Shown: positions 37,282 through 48,234, counted from the first letter of the stretch. The stretch: 64,000 bases of DNA from an uncultured Bacteroidales bacterium (GCA_944325505.1 CALVAJ010000006.1:23522-87521), one strand, 5' to 3'. The notes: generated from the letters alone by a model not told the origin. Numbers and translations: made by a program.

Positions 37282-40047
37282 TTATTTAACGACTATATTC
37301 ACTATTTTGCCCGGAACGACGATCATTTTTACGATATTGCCGTCACCGACATATTTCGATGTCTGTTCCAGTCCCCTCACTTCAGCCTCGACTTCCTCCC
37401 TGGACATGTCTTTCGGAAGCTCTATGGTAAACCTTGTCTTCCCGTTGAAGGATACGGCATATGTGCAGCTGTCCTCGATGACATATTTCGCGTCGTATTC
37501 AGGGAAAGAAGCGAATGAGATGCTTTCCTTATGTCCCAACGCCTCCCAAAGTTCCTCCGAAATATGAGGGGCGAACGGAGAAAGAAGGACGATGAGAGGT
37601 TCAAGGATTCCTCTTTTGCTGCATTTCAAGTCATAAAGTTCGTTGACCGCAATCATGAAAGCACTCACAGCCGTATTGAAAGAGAAATTCTCAATGTCCG
37701 TACGGGCCTTTCCTATAAGTTTGTGCAGAGTCTTGAGCTCCGCAGGGGTCGGCTGTTCATCCGTAACCGCCAGGCCGTCTTTGCCGTAAAAGAGTCTCCA
37801 GACACGTCTGAGGAATCTGTGGACTCCGTCTATGCCTTTCGTATCCCACGGTTTGGACTGCTCGAGTGGGCCGAGGAACATCTCATACAGGCGCAGAGTG
37901 TCAGCTCCGTAGGTATCGCATATCATATCCGGATTGACGACATTGAACATCGACTTGCTCATCTTCTCGGTCGCATAGCCGCATATGTACTCGCCATTCT
38001 CAAGTATGAACTCCGCATCCGTAAAATCAGGCATCCATTTTCTGAAAGCTTCTATATCAAGCCTGTCATTACGGACGATATTCACGTCGACATGGATTTC
38101 AGTCGTGTCGTAACTGTCTTTCAGTCCGCATGATACGAATTTATTGGTATTTATAATCCTGTAGACGAAATTTGACCGTCCCTGTATCATGCCCTGGTTT
38201 ATAAGGCGTTTGAAAGGCTCCTTCTCGCATACATAGCCGAGATCATACAGGAATTTGTTCCAGAAGCGCGAATATATCAGATGTCCTGTCGCATGCTCCG
38301 TACCTCCGATATAAAGGTCCACATTCCTCCAGTACCCGTCAGCTTCTCTGCTCACCAGAGCGTTTTCATTGTGAGGGTCCATATACCTCAGATAGTATGC
38401 GCTGCTGCCCGCGAATCCCGGCATCGTGCTTTTCTCCAGCGGCCACCCTTCGTATGTCCAGTCAGAAGCACGGGCAAGAGGAGGCTCACCGCTTTCAGTA
38501 GGAAGATACTTGTCTACTTCAGGAAGCTGGAGCGGCAGTTTTTCAAACGGGACAGGCTTCGGTATTCCATTCTCGTAATATATCGGGAACGGTTCTCCCC
38601 AATATCTCTGGCGCGAAAATATGGCATCGCGCAGCCTGTAATTGACCTTACGGTGCCCTATGCCATGCTTTTCGACATAATCTATCGCAGCCGGAATGGC
38701 TTCCCTGACGGTCATGCCGTCGAGAAAGCCCGAATTGCACATTATTCCTTCTTTGGCGTCGAAACTGGACTCGCTTACGTCGCATCCTTCTATCAAAGGG
38801 ATAATCGGCAGATTGAAATGCCTTGCGAAAGCATAGTCTCTGCTGTCATGTGCCGGTACGGCCATTATGGCTCCTGTTCCGTATCCGGCCAGGACATATT
38901 CCGAAATCCATACCGGAACCTTATTCCCTGTCAGAGGGTTTACGGCATACGAACCGGAAAAGACACCGGTGATTTTCCTCGTCTCGGCAAGCCTTTCCCT
39001 TTCAGTCTTTTTCTTTACCTCATTGAGATACGCCTCTACCGCAGGCTTCTGCTCATCAGATGTGAGCTTCTCCACCCATTCGCTTTCCGGGGCCAGGACC
39101 ATGAATGTCACTCCGAAAACAGTATCGGCCCTCGTCGTGAATATGTGCATATCGAACTCGCGGCTGCCGTTGTACGCCTTGAACACCATCTCCGCACCCT
39201 GGGACCGGCCGATCCAGTTACGCTGCATGTCCTTGAGGGAATCAGTCCAGTCCAGGCCTTCAAGGTCCTCCAGCAGGCGCTCCGCATAGGCCGACACCCT
39301 GAGCTGCCACTGGGTCATCTTTTTCTGCTCTACAGGATAGCCTCCGCGGACAGAGTATCCTTCCTTGACCTCGTCATTCGCAAGGACGGTTCCAAGTGCC
39401 GGACACCAGTTGACGGAAGTTTCTCCCTGATAGGCGATCCGGTAGTTCATCAGGACATCGGATTTTTCCTTATCCGACATCGATTTCCACTGCTCTGCAG
39501 TGAAAACAAGTTCTTTCGAACAGGCGGCATCGACACCTGCAGACCCGGATTCTGAAAAAGCCTTTTCAAGCTCTGAAACCGGCATCGCCTTCTGCAGCTT
39601 GTTGTCATAATAGCTGCCGAACATTTTCAGAAAGGCCCACTGTGTCCACTTATAGTACCGGGGATCGCAAGTTCTCACTTCTCGCGACCAGTCATATGAA
39701 AAGCCTATTCTGTCAAGCTGTTCACGGTATCTTGCAATATTCTTCTCTGTAGTCACTGCCGGATGCTGTCCTGTCTGGATTGCATACTGCTCGGCAGGAA
39801 GGCCGAAAGCGTCGTAACCCATAGGATGCAGGACGTTGAATCCGCACAAGCGCTTGTATCTGCTGTATATGTCGCTGGCTATATATCCCAGAGGATGGCC
39901 TACATGCAAGCCCGCTCCCGATGGATACGGAAACATGTCAAGCACATAATACTTCGGTCTGGAAGTATCCTCTACCGCCTTGAATGTCTGGTGCTCGGAC
40001 CAGAATGACTGCCACTTCTTTTCAATTTTCCTGAAATCGTATTCCAT
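37282..40047 (-). CDS. leuS: Leucyl-tRNA synthetase
   Basis: 921 residues, class I. The HIGH motif is HVGH at 48-51 and the KMSKS motif is intact ([10 protein letters not shown]). An editing (CP1) domain lies between, and a C-terminal anticodon-binding and tail region follows. It charges tRNA-Leu. It is the third gene of a minus-strand group, after the SPOR and M28-TonB genes, with a 43-base gap and no clear promoter of its own. Confidence 0.98.
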   Translation of the reverse strand: MEYDFRKIEKKWQSFWSEHQTFKAVEDTSRPKYYVLDMFPYPSGAGLHVGHPLGYIASDIYSRYKRLCGFNVLHPMGYDAFGLPAEQYAIQTGQHPAVTTEKNIARYREQLDRIGFSYDWSREVRTCDPRYYKWTQWAFLKMFGSYYDNKLQKAMPVSELEKAFSESGSAGVDAACSKELVFTAEQWKSMSDKEKSDVLMNYRIAYQGETSVNWCPALGTVLANDEVKEGYSVRGGYPVEQKKMTQWQLRVSAYAERLLEDLEGLDWTDSLKDMQRNWIGRSQGAEMVFKAYNGSREFDMHIFTTRADTVFGVTFMVLAPESEWVEKLTSDEQKPAVEAYLNEVKKKTERERLAETRKITGVFSGSYAVNPLTGNKVPVWISEYVLAGYGTGAIMAVPAHDSRDYAFARHFNLPIIPLIEGCDVSESSFDAKEGIMCNSGFLDGMTVREAIPAAIDYVEKHGIGHRKVNYRLRDAIFSRQRYWGEPFPIYYENGIPKPVPFEKLPLQLPEVDKYLPTESGEPPLARASDWTYEGWPLEKSTMPGFAGSSAYYLRYMDPHNENALVSREADGYWRNVDLYIGGTEHATGHLIYSRFWNKFLYDLGYVCEKEPFKRLINQGMIQGRSNFVYRIINTNKFVSCGLKDSYDTTEIHVDVNIVRNDRLDIEAFRKWMPDFTDAEFILENGEYICGYATEKMSKSMFNVVNPDMICDTYGADTLRLYEMFLGPLEQSKPWDTKGIDGVHRFLRRVWRLFYGKDGLAVTDEQPTPAELKTLHKLIGKARTDIENFSFNTAVSAFMIAVNELYDLKCSKRGILEPLIVLLSPFAPHISEELWEALGHKESISFASFPEYDAKYVIEDSCTYAVSFNGKTRFTIELPKDMSREEVEAEVRGLEQTSKYVGDGNIVKMIVVPGKIVNIVVK

Positions 40048-40090
40048 ATATTATTATAACAATATTTATTCCCCTATCACTATTTGTTCT

Positions 40091-41479
40091 TTACCATGTC
40101 TGTCTGCGCCCGTTTATTCCAAACCCGCCGCCCTTGGCCTTCTTTTCTAGCCTGAATTCTACCGGAAGAGTCATGGAACTGCTGACTTTCTGCCCGTTTA
40201 CCCTCGCCGGCCTCCATTTCGGAGAAGCGCTTATGACCTTGACAGCTTCGGCATCGAGCAGAGGGTCCGCACTTTTTACCACCTCGACATCCCTGACCTT
40301 GCCGTCCTTGTCTATCACGAAACTGACATGAACGGTACCTTGTATGCCGTCCTTTACAGCCTGGTCCGGATATTTGAGATACGGATACACCCATTTTGTC
40401 AGGAACTGACGTGGATCGGTGCTGTTAAGGAAGGACGGCTTGTAATCGCATTCATAATAAGGAATGACATCATCTTTCACCTGAGCCGGCAGTACTGCCT
40501 TGTCTTCCGGACGGAAAGCCGGAGCGACATCCGCATTGGCCGCCTTGACGGTAAAATTGTAGATATACTCCAGTTCCCGTTCCATCATGCCGAAATCTAT
40601 GATGTCTTCCGTGTCTTTCGGAGTATTATGCTGCGGATATCTTCCCGAGGTAAAGAAGACTGCAGGTATTTCTTCCGCGTAGAACGCCCTGTGGTCAGAC
40701 GGATACGGCTCGGCCGCCACTACTTCAGGGTGTACAGGCTGCAGTTCTGAGGACATTGAATCAAGGAGCGAATTCAAATCGCCGTTGGACGCTGTATAGG
40801 CATAAAACCCGTCATCGCCGGTGCCAAGCATGTCAAGGTTAATCATCAAGTCTATCGAAGCGGTGTCCGAAAAAGACCTGTTCAGGAAATACCATGAACC
40901 CGCAAATGTCTCGGACGAGGCTCCGAAGCCTATGAAAATCACCGACCTTCTGAAAAGGACAGAATTTGTGGCAACCATTCTTGACAACTCCATCATCATA
41001 GCCAGGCCGGAAGCATTGCCGTTGGCTCCGTAATATATCTGGGATACAGTCTCGCCGTTGACGGTCATGGTATTCGTACCGAGATTGTCAAGCCTGGCCC
41101 CTACGACGATGTATCTGTCCCGAAGGCGGGGATCATATCCCTGTACGAAGCCAAGCACATTCCTCGAAGTCAAGGTATCGCCTGAAGCTCTGGAAATCCC
41201 GAACTCGTCGCCCTCCTCCGGACAAAGCATTTCCACTCCATAGTCTTTCATTACGTTATACAGGTAGACCGCCGCATTCTTTTCCCCTTCCGATCCGGCC
41301 TTCCTGCCCCGGTTTGCCGCAGAGGCGATATCGGACACATGACGTCGCATTGAAGCGGCAGTTTCACTGTCATACAGGCCGGAATAACCGGAATCGGACC
41401 TGTACTGGGCCTGAGAATACTGCACGGACAGCAGTTCCAGGCAAATTGAAAACACAATGGATATGAAAAATCTGTTCAT
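40091..41479 (-). CDS. M28-like protein lacking most metal ligands, fused to a TonB C-terminal domain
   Basis: 462 residues from ATG 41479 (the frame begins at a TTG). A signal peptide (residues 1-24, ending YSQAQ) places it in the periplasm or beyond. Residues ~35-315 are an M28 aminopeptidase fold, but key residues differ: the first ligand His is Arg129 (GARLDNLG), the bridging Asp is Asn153 (GANGNASG), and the Glu-Glu pair is Ser188-Ser189 (ASSETFAGS). Asp216 (NLDMLG) and His263 (SDHRAF) remain. Residues ~362-444 are a TonB C-terminal domain (GTVHVSFVIDKDGKV). No membrane helix or Pro-rich linker typical of TonB is present. It is probably not an active peptidase. Its gene follows the SPOR gene by 5 bases. 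Confidence 0.85.
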   Translation of the reverse strand: MNRFFISIVFSICLELLSVQYSQAQYRSDSGYSGLYDSETAASMRRHVSDIASAANRGRKAGSEGEKNAAVYLYNVMKDYGVEMLCPEEGDEFGISRASGDTLTSRNVLGFVQGYDPRLRDRYIVVGARLDNLGTNTMTVNGETVSQIYYGANGNASGLAMMMELSRMVATNSVLFRRSVIFIGFGASSETFAGSWYFLNRSFSDTASIDLMINLDMLGTGDDGFYAYTASNGDLNSLLDSMSSELQPVHPEVVAAEPYPSDHRAFYAEEIPAVFFTSGRYPQHNTPKDTEDIIDFGMMERELEYIYNFTVKAANADVAPAFRPEDKAVLPAQVKDDVIPYYECDYKPSFLNSTDPRQFLTKWVYPYLKYPDQAVKDGIQGTVHVSFVIDKDGKVRDVEVVKSADPLLDAEAVKVISASPKWRPARVNGQKVSSSMTLPVEFRLEKKAKGGGFGINGRRQTW

Positions 41480-41484
41480 ACGTG

Positions 41485-42000
41485 TCAATCATTTACAAGA
41501 ATCCATACGTCATCCGGACAGAACTCTTCCTTCTTAATCTGCTTCAGAGACCGGAATATATGGGAAAGATCATTGGCAGGCGCTATTCCTACCGCGTTGA
41601 ACCCGTTCCTGAAACTTATAAGGACAGGCATGTAGCCGTCTTCCTTAACTGCCGTCAGCAGAGCCTCGGCATTGGTCCTGTCTTTGAACGAGCCGACCAC
41701 GATATAATACTTGAAATCAAGCCTGGTAGTGAACAGTCCCCCGATTTCAGACGGATTGAGAATGGTGCCGTGCAGCTGCCTGATGGAATCAAGAAGCGCA
41801 ATGGAGTCAGCAAGAGCCTTCTCAACCTTTCTCAAGGAATCTATACGGGCAATCCGGACCGCTTCCTGACGCTTCAGAGCCTCGATCCTGATCTGTTCCA
41901 GTTCCTTTGCCGTAGGCCTGCCGGCAAGCCTGCGGAACATATCGCACCCGCCCAGCGACAGGAGGGACAGGACGGACAGGACATATAAAATCTTTTTCAT
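41485..42000 (-). CDS. SPOR-domain lipoprotein
   Basis: 171 residues. Lipobox SLGGC, then a charged helical or coiled-coil region (about 30-75, rich in Glu, Arg and Leu), then a SPOR-like domain from about 95 to the end (YYIVVGSFKDRTNAEALL). SPOR domains bind denuded glycan strands of peptidoglycan, often at the division site. It is the first gene of the operon with the M28-TonB gene, leuS and yitT. A consensus promoter stands ~25 bases upstream. Confidence 0.85.
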   Translation of the reverse strand: MKKILYVLSVLSLLSLGGCDMFRRLAGRPTAKELEQIRIEALKRQEAVRIARIDSLRKVEKALADSIALLDSIRQLHGTILNPSEIGGLFTTRLDFKYYIVVGSFKDRTNAEALLTAVKEDGYMPVLISFRNGFNAVGIAPANDLSHIFRSLKQIKKEEFCPDDVWILVND

Positions 42001-42024
42001 TTACTTTTGTATAGAGCCTGGACG

Positions 42025-42055
42025 CAAATTTAACCAAATAATAATCCGCGGCAAA
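42025..42055 (-). promoter_or_regulatory. Consensus promoter for the SPOR-M28-leuS-yitT operon
   Basis: On the minus strand TTTG (42052-42055), 19 bases, TAAATTTG (42025-42032). Divergent from the capA-side box at 42064-42071, so the two promoters are back to back. Confidence 0.8.
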
Positions 42056-42063
42056 ATAAATAT

Positions 42064-42071
42064 TATATTTG
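42064..42071 (+). promoter_or_regulatory. Promoter -7 box for the capA-phoH pair
   Basis: TATATTTG ends only 13 bases before the ATG at 42085 and touches the ATGs at 42073 and 42076. If real, the leader is very short and the internal ATG is the true start. Confidence 0.5.
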
Positions 42072-42084
42072 CATGATGGACCCC

Positions 42085-43278
42085 ATGAAAACAACAGTAT
42101 TATCCTTTATTGCCTTTTCCGCCGCAGCCTTTTGTCTGCCATGCCCCGGGCAGACAATCGATGAGGCCGCACTTTCCGGACGCTTTCATCGGGAAATCAG
42201 GCCGGTCCTGCCACGTCCCGATACCGTATCAATGGTTTTCCTGGGAGACATAATGATGCACTCCGAGCAGCTCAGAAGCGCCTCGGAAAAGTTCAGGCGC
42301 TCCGGCATGGCAGACACGAACGCACACTATTCATTCGACTTCAGCCAGTACTTTTCCGATATCCGCAAATATATCGATGATGCGGACCTTGCAGTGGCAA
42401 ACATGGAATTCACTCTCGGGGGACAGCCTTTTTCCGGATATCCGGAATTCAGCGCCCCGGACAGCTATGCCGAATATATGGCCGGATGCGGGATAGATGT
42501 CTTCCTTACCGCAAACAACCATATTCTCGACAGAGGGGAACAAGGTATCAGACGTACACTGGAGGCATACGAGAGACTGGGAAAAAGATTCGGGACCCTA
42601 AACACGGGATCCTCCGCCGATTCCTCGCATTTCCACTACGGGAATCCACTTCTGACCGAGGTAAAAGGGATGAAGATCGCGCTTGTAAATTTTACATACG
42701 GCACCAACAAATACATTGCGGGCGAATACCCGAAAGTAAACAGGGCACAGAAAAGACACCTCCAACTTCTTATGGAAAAAGCCGAAGAGTCCGCCCCGGA
42801 CATTATCGTAGCGCTGCCGCACTGGGGAGAAGAATATTCTCTCCGGCATTCCCGGCAGCAGTACATGCTGGCCGGCTGGCTCGCCTCACAGGGGGCCGAT
42901 ATAATTATAGGTACGCACCCTCATGTAGTACAGGACAGTACCGTCATCAGGCAGGGACATGGACTGCAGGCGGAAAAAAACGTTCCGGTAGTATATTCTC
43001 TGGGGAATGCCATTTCCAACATGAGCGCCCCCGACACGCAAATAGGCCTTATGGTCAAAGTCTCTGCCGTCAGGCAGATGAACGGAAAAGTGAAAATACT
43101 GCCGCTGCAGTTCACATATCTGTGGTGTTCACTGCCGGGAAGACTGAAAGACACGCACTGTACCGTACCGGTAAAGGAATACATTACAAAGCCCGAGTTG
43201 TGGAAAATGCCGTACGAGTACGAAAAAATGACAAGAACATATTATAAAGTAAAGAAAGAAACAGGAATCCAGGATTAG
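42085..43278 (+). CDS. CapA-family (poly-gamma-glutamate synthesis type) metallophosphatase-fold protein
   Basis: 397 residues from ATG 42085 (two earlier ATGs at 42073/42076 overlap the promoter end). Signal-like N-terminus (FIAFSAAAFCLPCPGQ). The CapA signature motifs are present: FLGDIMMH, ANNHILDRG, ALPHWGEEY and IGTHPHVVQ, all in the metal-binding core of the calcineurin-like fold. CapA-type proteins occur in poly-gamma-glutamate and cell-envelope functions; there are no other pga/cap genes here, so the substrate is open. phoH starts 3 bases after its stop. Confidence 0.88.
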   Translation: MKTTVLSFIAFSAAAFCLPCPGQTIDEAALSGRFHREIRPVLPRPDTVSMVFLGDIMMHSEQLRSASEKFRRSGMADTNAHYSFDFSQYFSDIRKYIDDADLAVANMEFTLGGQPFSGYPEFSAPDSYAEYMAGCGIDVFLTANNHILDRGEQGIRRTLEAYERLGKRFGTLNTGSSADSSHFHYGNPLLTEVKGMKIALVNFTYGTNKYIAGEYPKVNRAQKRHLQLLMEKAEESAPDIIVALPHWGEEYSLRHSRQQYMLAGWLASQGADIIIGTHPHVVQDSTVIRQGHGLQAEKNVPVVYSLGNAISNMSAPDTQIGLMVKVSAVRQMNGKVKILPLQFTYLWCSLPGRLKDTHCTVPVKEYITKPELWKMPYEYEKMTRTYYKVKKETGIQD

Positions 43279-43281
43279 GCA

Positions 43282-44247
43282 ATGGAAACAGACAAGACAA
43301 AACGTACATTGACACTCGAGGCCATCGACCCGGTAGAGATTTTCGGTCCGGGGAACAGGATACTCGAAGCACTATGCAGTTACTATCCGGACCTTAAAGT
43401 AGTTGCCAGAGGGAATGAAGTCATGCTGGAGGGGAGGCAGCAGGACGCCGATGACTTCGCTTCAAGACTCGACATGCTGACAGAAAGGCGGAAACACAAG
43501 ACGAGCCTTACCCCCTACGATGTAGAAGACATATTCGGAGGCGAATCCCCGAATGACCGGTTCAGGCTCTCCGGGGATTCCGTAATTGTTTACGGGATCG
43601 ACGGGAAACCCATAAAAGCCCGAAACCGCACACAGCAGGCAATGGTAACCGCCTATTTTGAAAACGACCTGATTTTTGCAGTCGGGCCCGCCGGGACAGG
43701 AAAGACCTACATTGCGATAGCACTGGCTGTCAGAGCGTTGAAAAACAGAGAAATACGAAGGATTATCCTTACCCGCCCGGCTGTCGAAGCAGGAGAACGC
43801 CTCGGTTTCCTTCCAGGGGACCTGAAAGACAAGCTGGACCCATATCTGCAGCCTCTTTACGATGCCCTCGGTGACATGATTCCGCCGAGAAGGCTGCAGG
43901 AGTTCATGACAGACGGGATAATACAGATTGCCCCTCTCGCATACATGCGCGGAAGAACACTTGACAGGGCATGCGTAATCCTGGATGAAGCACAGAATAC
44001 AAACCTCGGACAGCTGAAAATGTTCCTGACGAGAATGGGCAGCGATGCCAAATTCATAGTGACCGGAGACGCGAGTCAGGTTGACCTTCCGCACAAAGAA
44101 GATTCCGGCCTGCTCAAAGGCATTGAACTGACCAAAGGGATAAAAGGCATATCAAGTATTTTCTTCAGGAAAGAAGATATCGTGAGACATCCGCTCGTCA
44201 GTAAAATCGTCCACGCTTTCGACTCCGCAGAACAGGGCAACGGATAA
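43282..44247 (+). CDS. PhoH-family ATPase
   Basis: 321 residues. A KH-like N-terminal part (about 10-75; ILEALCSYYPDLKVVARGNEVML split in position) precedes the PhoH ATPase core with Walker A GPAGTGKTY and Walker B VILDEAQN. In the family this is linked to RNA metabolism and ribosome maturation (YbeZ-like). It follows the capA-type gene by 3 bases and is the last gene before a terminator. Confidence 0.92.
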   Translation: METDKTKRTLTLEAIDPVEIFGPGNRILEALCSYYPDLKVVARGNEVMLEGRQQDADDFASRLDMLTERRKHKTSLTPYDVEDIFGGESPNDRFRLSGDSVIVYGIDGKPIKARNRTQQAMVTAYFENDLIFAVGPAGTGKTYIAIALAVRALKNREIRRIILTRPAVEAGERLGFLPGDLKDKLDPYLQPLYDALGDMIPPRRLQEFMTDGIIQIAPLAYMRGRTLDRACVILDEAQNTNLGQLKMFLTRMGSDAKFIVTGDASQVDLPHKEDSGLLKGIELTKGIKGISSIFFRKEDIVRHPLVSKIVHAFDSAEQGNG

Positions 44248-44250
44248 CCG

Positions 44251-44294
44251 CCGAAAAAAAATCAGGGGCTCCGGATATGGAGCTCCTGATTTTT
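44251..44294. terminator. Bidirectional terminator after phoH
   Basis: ATCAGGGGCTCC and GGAGCTCCTGAT form a 12-bp stem with one mismatch and a 6-base loop, flanked by seven As and four or more Ts. It serves phoH and the converging TPR gene. Confidence 0.88.
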
Positions 44295-44318
44295 ATATGA
44301 TATCAGAAAAATACGGGA

Positions 44319-45638
44319 CTACAGCGGGTTGCCTGTAGAAACCACTTCATCATATTTTTCATATTTAGCCTGATAATCGGCACTCTGATCACGGAAGCGG
44401 TAGTATATGTTCTTGAGATACTCGGCTATGTTCACTTTAATCTCGTTGTTCTTTGATATTTCGTAAGCCTTTTCGAAAGGATCGATCGCGTTCTTCAGGG
44501 CGGCCTCGAACTCTTCTACGAGAGCCATATACTTCGCATCATCAAGCTCTTCCTGTGCTTTTGTCTGAAGGTCAAGGGCTTCATTGTAGTACAGGATACC
44601 GATACCGATGAAACCGTACTCATAGTTAGGGTCGACTTCATTTGCCTCTTCGTATGCTGCGATTGCACTTTCCTTGTCACCGAGCTGGTTGTGGATATTC
44701 CCTTCGACATAATAGAGGGAAGCATTGTTCGGCTCGTTTTTCTTGGCCTCGTCCAGCAGGGAGAAGAGCCTGTCGGTATCGTCACCGCTCTCAATATAGA
44801 AGTTGATAAGGCCGATCAGTATGCTCTGGCTCTGAGGGAAAGCCTTGAATCCTTCCTCAAGTATGTTCTTGGCATTCTCCTTGTCTCCAAGCTTTGAATA
44901 GCAGTCGGAAAGTTTTGCAAAGACCTCTCCGTCTTCATAATACTCCGCCTCTACGCATTTCTTGAAATAGTTTACGGCTGAAGAATAGTCCTGAAGCGAC
45001 CAGGAAGTAAATCCGGCATTATATGTTGCAGTGGTGTCAATAACACTGAGCGGTGCAGTTTCAGCTGCAGCCGATGCGGCGCTGAAGCAGGCATTTGCCC
45101 CCTTGATATTCCCGAGCATATACTGTGTCATACCCTCATCGAGATACTTCGTGGCTATGTTCTGCAGACCTGCTGCCACATCCTTGTCCTTTGAATGCTT
45201 TACATCGACTTCGTATGCCTTGACATATGCGTCAAGGGCCTTCGCAAGGGCATCGTCATAGACAGGCTTTGTCACTTCAATCATCGCAAGCACACCGGCC
45301 CTGTTGAAGTAGAGGTTCTTTTCAGCATAGACCTCCTTTGTATAAGGTTCGCCCATAAGTTCTACGGTTTCAGTAGAAGAAGGCTTTTCTCCTCCCATTA
45401 TAAGAAGAAGCTCCTGCTGTCCGGCACCGACCCATGCATTTCCGAAAGGGGAATTGTATGCATCCATGTAAGCATTGCCCAACTTGAGCCATGTAGCTGG
45501 CTTGACAGCTTTCTTAGGGTTCTGAGCCGCAGCTTCTGCGGACTCCACGGCTTTCTTTGAATCAGCAGCCGACTTTACCTGAGCACCGGCAACCTGTACT
45601 GAAAGGATAACAGCCAATGCAATTAGAATTTTTTTCAT
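44319..45638 (-). CDS. Secreted tetratricopeptide-repeat protein
   Basis: 439 residues; cleavable signal peptide (residues 1-19, ending VAGAQ). Several TPR units lie between about 200 and 400 (for example WSLQDYSSAVNYFKKCVE, KLGDKENAKNILEEGFKAFP, QLGDKESAIAAYEEANEVDP). TPRs mediate protein-protein contact; the partner is unknown. It starts 27 bases after gyrA and is probably co-transcribed with it. Confidence 0.85.
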   Translation of the reverse strand: MKKILIALAVILSVQVAGAQVKSAADSKKAVESAEAAAQNPKKAVKPATWLKLGNAYMDAYNSPFGNAWVGAGQQELLLIMGGEKPSSTETVELMGEPYTKEVYAEKNLYFNRAGVLAMIEVTKPVYDDALAKALDAYVKAYEVDVKHSKDKDVAAGLQNIATKYLDEGMTQYMLGNIKGANACFSAASAAAETAPLSVIDTTATYNAGFTSWSLQDYSSAVNYFKKCVEAEYYEDGEVFAKLSDCYSKLGDKENAKNILEEGFKAFPQSQSILIGLINFYIESGDDTDRLFSLLDEAKKNEPNNASLYYVEGNIHNQLGDKESAIAAYEEANEVDPNYEYGFIGIGILYYNEALDLQTKAQEELDDAKYMALVEEFEAALKNAIDPFEKAYEISKNNEIKVNIAEYLKNIYYRFRDQSADYQAKYEKYDEVVSTGNPL

Positions 45639-45665
45639 AACAGATAGGATAAATTATTGGATTTA

Positions 45666-48146
45666 TTATTGCTCATCTTCATTCTTGCTTACTGCAGAAA
45701 CCGCCGCGATGGAATCTCCGTCCTTTATGTTTATAAGACGCACACCCTGCGTGGCCCTTCCGGCTACCCGGATGTCTGAAACCGCCATCCTGATCGTAAG
45801 CCCCGACCGGTTGATTATCATAAGGTCATTCTCATCAGTCACGTCCTTCAGGGCTATCAGATCTCCTGTCTTGTCCGTAATATTGAGCGTCTTGACCCCT
45901 TTGCCGCCACGGTTCGTGATACGGTATTCGTCAATATCGGAGCGTTTTCCGTATCCGTGCTCGCTTACAGCCAGTACGGTGTGGGCCGCCGCATCTTCCG
46001 CCGCAGGGTCAAAGCAGACCATTCCGATCACTTCATCATCGCTGTCGATATTGATACCCTTTACTCCCGATGCGGTACGTCCCAACGGCCTGGCATCATT
46101 CTCGTCGAACCTCACGCAACGTCCTTTCCTGCCGGCCAGAAGAATCTGGCAGTGACCGTTGGTCATGGATGCTTCAAGAAGTTCGTCCCCATCCCTTACC
46201 GTAATGGCATTGACTCCGTTCGTACGAGGCCTCGAATATGCTTCAAGCGACGTTTTCTTGATAATTCCGCGTCTGGTAGCCAGCACTATGTAATTATTGT
46301 TCACATAGTCGTCATCCTTAAGGTTCCTGACATTGATGAATGCCTTCACCTTGTCGTCCGCCTCGATATTTATGATATTCTGCAGGGCGCGTCCCTTGGA
46401 AGCTCTCGAGCCTTCAGGGATTTCATAGACCTTAAGCCAGTAACATTTGCCGTTCTGGGTAAAGAGAAGCATCGTACTGTGCATGTTAGCCACATAAATG
46501 TGCTCTATGAAGTCCTCGTCTCTGGTCGTACTTCCCTTTATGCCTACTCCGCCACGGTTCTGCGTACGGTACTCGGCAAGAGCCGTGCGCTTGATATATC
46601 CCAGATGCGAAATGGTTATCACCACGTCATCATCCGGATAGAAGTCCTCAGGGTTGAATTCTTCCGCCGAAAGGGCGATTTCCGTGCGCCGCGCATCTCC
46701 GTATTTGGCCTTGAGCTCCATTGTCTCCTGCTTGATGACTTCCATCTGCTTGTCGTAGCTGGAGAGCACTTCCTCGCAATAATGGATGAATTTCATCAGC
46801 TCGTCATACTCGGACTGGAGCTTTTCACGCTCAAGACCGGTCAGCTGACGCAGACGCATCTCGACAATCGCAGTAGCCTGCGCATCCGAAAAGCCGAATC
46901 TTGCCATCAGTTCGTTTCTGGCATCCTCGACGGTCTTGGAGCCCCTTATTATCCTGATTATCTCGTCTATGACATCAAGTGCCTTAAGAAGGCCTTCGAG
47001 AATATGCGCCCTTTTTTGGGCCTTGTCCAGGTCGAACTTTGTCCTGCGGACAATCACATCGTGCCTGTGCTTGACGAAATACTTTATGAGTTCCTTGAGA
47101 TTCAGTGTCCTCGGCCTGCCTCCGACCAGGGCTACATTGTTGACGGAAAAACTTGACTGCAGAGGGGTGTACTTGTAGAGCATGTTGAGAACGACATTCG
47201 CGTTCGCCCCCATCTTCAGCTTGATTACCACCCTGACTCCTTTCCTTGTGGTCTCGTCATTTACATATGCAATCCCTTCTATCTTCTTGTTCTCCACAAG
47301 CTCGGCGATCTTCTCGATCATCTCCCTCTTGTTCACCATATAAGGGATTTCCGTAACGACTATGGTCTCCCTTCCGGATTCGCTGACTTCTATTTCGGTC
47401 TTGGAGCGGATGACTATCCTGCCGCGACCTGTCTCGAAAGCATCCCTGATGCCCTGTGTCCCCTGGATTATGCCCCCGGTAGGGAAATCGGGACCTTTTA
47501 TATAATGCATCAGTTCTTCGATGGAGATTTCCGGATTGTCGATATATGCGCAGATGGCATCGCAGCACTCTGTCATATTGTGCGGAGCCATATTGGTTGC
47601 CATTCCGACAGCGATACCGGAAGATCCGTTGAGAAGGAGAAGCGGAGCCTTGGTAGGCAGGACAGTAGGTTCCTGGAGGGTATCGTCAAAGTTGTTGGCC
47701 ATATCCACCGTATCCTTGTCCAGGTCCGCCAGCACTTCATCGGAAAGTTTCGTAAGCTTGGCCTCGGTGTATCGCATGGCAGCTACCGGGTCGCCGTCCA
47801 TCGAACCGAAGTTGCCCTGTCCGAACACAAGAGGGTACCTCATGCTCCAGAACTGGGCCATCCTTACCATAGCGTCATATACGCTGGAATCCCCGTGTGG
47901 ATGATATTTTCCAAGCACTTCCCCGACTATTCTCGCCGACTTCTTCGTCTGCCCGGTGTAACCCAGACCGAGCCCCTCCATGCCGAAAAGCACCCTTCTA
48001 TGGACAGGCTTGAGTCCGTCGCGCACATCCGGCAATGCCCTGGAAACGATTACTGACATGGAATAGTCTATGTAAGCGCTGCGCATCTGCTTGTCGATGT
48101 TGACGGTTTCAATCCTGCCGGTCTTTACCTCGTTGTTCTCTTCCAT
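45666..48146 (-). CDS. gyrA: DNA gyrase subunit A
   Basis: 826 residues. The breakage-reunion domain has the catalytic tyrosine in [10 protein letters not shown] and the N-terminal quinolone-site region [17 protein letters not shown]. In that region Ser is at the usual position-83 equivalent, as in quinolone-sensitive enzymes. The GyrA-box [10 protein letters not shown] and six-blade C-terminal repeats are present, supporting gyrase rather than ParC. It introduces negative supercoils with GyrB. A consensus promoter lies 57 bases upstream. Confidence 0.97.
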   Translation of the reverse strand: MEENNEVKTGRIETVNIDKQMRSAYIDYSMSVIVSRALPDVRDGLKPVHRRVLFGMEGLGLGYTGQTKKSARIVGEVLGKYHPHGDSSVYDAMVRMAQFWSMRYPLVFGQGNFGSMDGDPVAAMRYTEAKLTKLSDEVLADLDKDTVDMANNFDDTLQEPTVLPTKAPLLLLNGSSGIAVGMATNMAPHNMTECCDAICAYIDNPEISIEELMHYIKGPDFPTGGIIQGTQGIRDAFETGRGRIVIRSKTEIEVSESGRETIVVTEIPYMVNKREMIEKIAELVENKKIEGIAYVNDETTRKGVRVVIKLKMGANANVVLNMLYKYTPLQSSFSVNNVALVGGRPRTLNLKELIKYFVKHRHDVIVRRTKFDLDKAQKRAHILEGLLKALDVIDEIIRIIRGSKTVEDARNELMARFGFSDAQATAIVEMRLRQLTGLEREKLQSEYDELMKFIHYCEEVLSSYDKQMEVIKQETMELKAKYGDARRTEIALSAEEFNPEDFYPDDDVVITISHLGYIKRTALAEYRTQNRGGVGIKGSTTRDEDFIEHIYVANMHSTMLLFTQNGKCYWLKVYEIPEGSRASKGRALQNIINIEADDKVKAFINVRNLKDDDYVNNNYIVLATRRGIIKKTSLEAYSRPRTNGVNAITVRDGDELLEASMTNGHCQILLAGRKGRCVRFDENDARPLGRTASGVKGINIDSDDEVIGMVCFDPAAEDAAAHTVLAVSEHGYGKRSDIDEYRITNRGGKGVKTLNITDKTGDLIALKDVTDENDLMIINRSGLTIRMAVSDIRVAGRATQGVRLINIKDGDSIAAVSAVSKNEDEQ

Positions 48147-48203
48147 TTACAATTCACTTATTTTTCTACTCATATCCTGCTCAATGACACTTAAGCAAGA
48201 GTG

Positions 48204-48234
48204 CAAAGTTACATATTTTTCTTTGTAGAACAAA
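48204..48234 (-). promoter_or_regulatory. Consensus promoter for gyrA
   Basis: On the minus strand TTTG (48231-48234), exactly 19 bases, TAACTTTG (48204-48211). Divergent from the clp box at 48257-48264. Confidence 0.8.

Noticed and set aside
38281-39555. 424-codon plus-strand ORF
   Set aside because: Antisense to leuS, no promoter or domain; a shadow of codon bias.
45957-47156. 399-codon plus-strand ORF
   Set aside because: Antisense to gyrA with no recognisable protein features.
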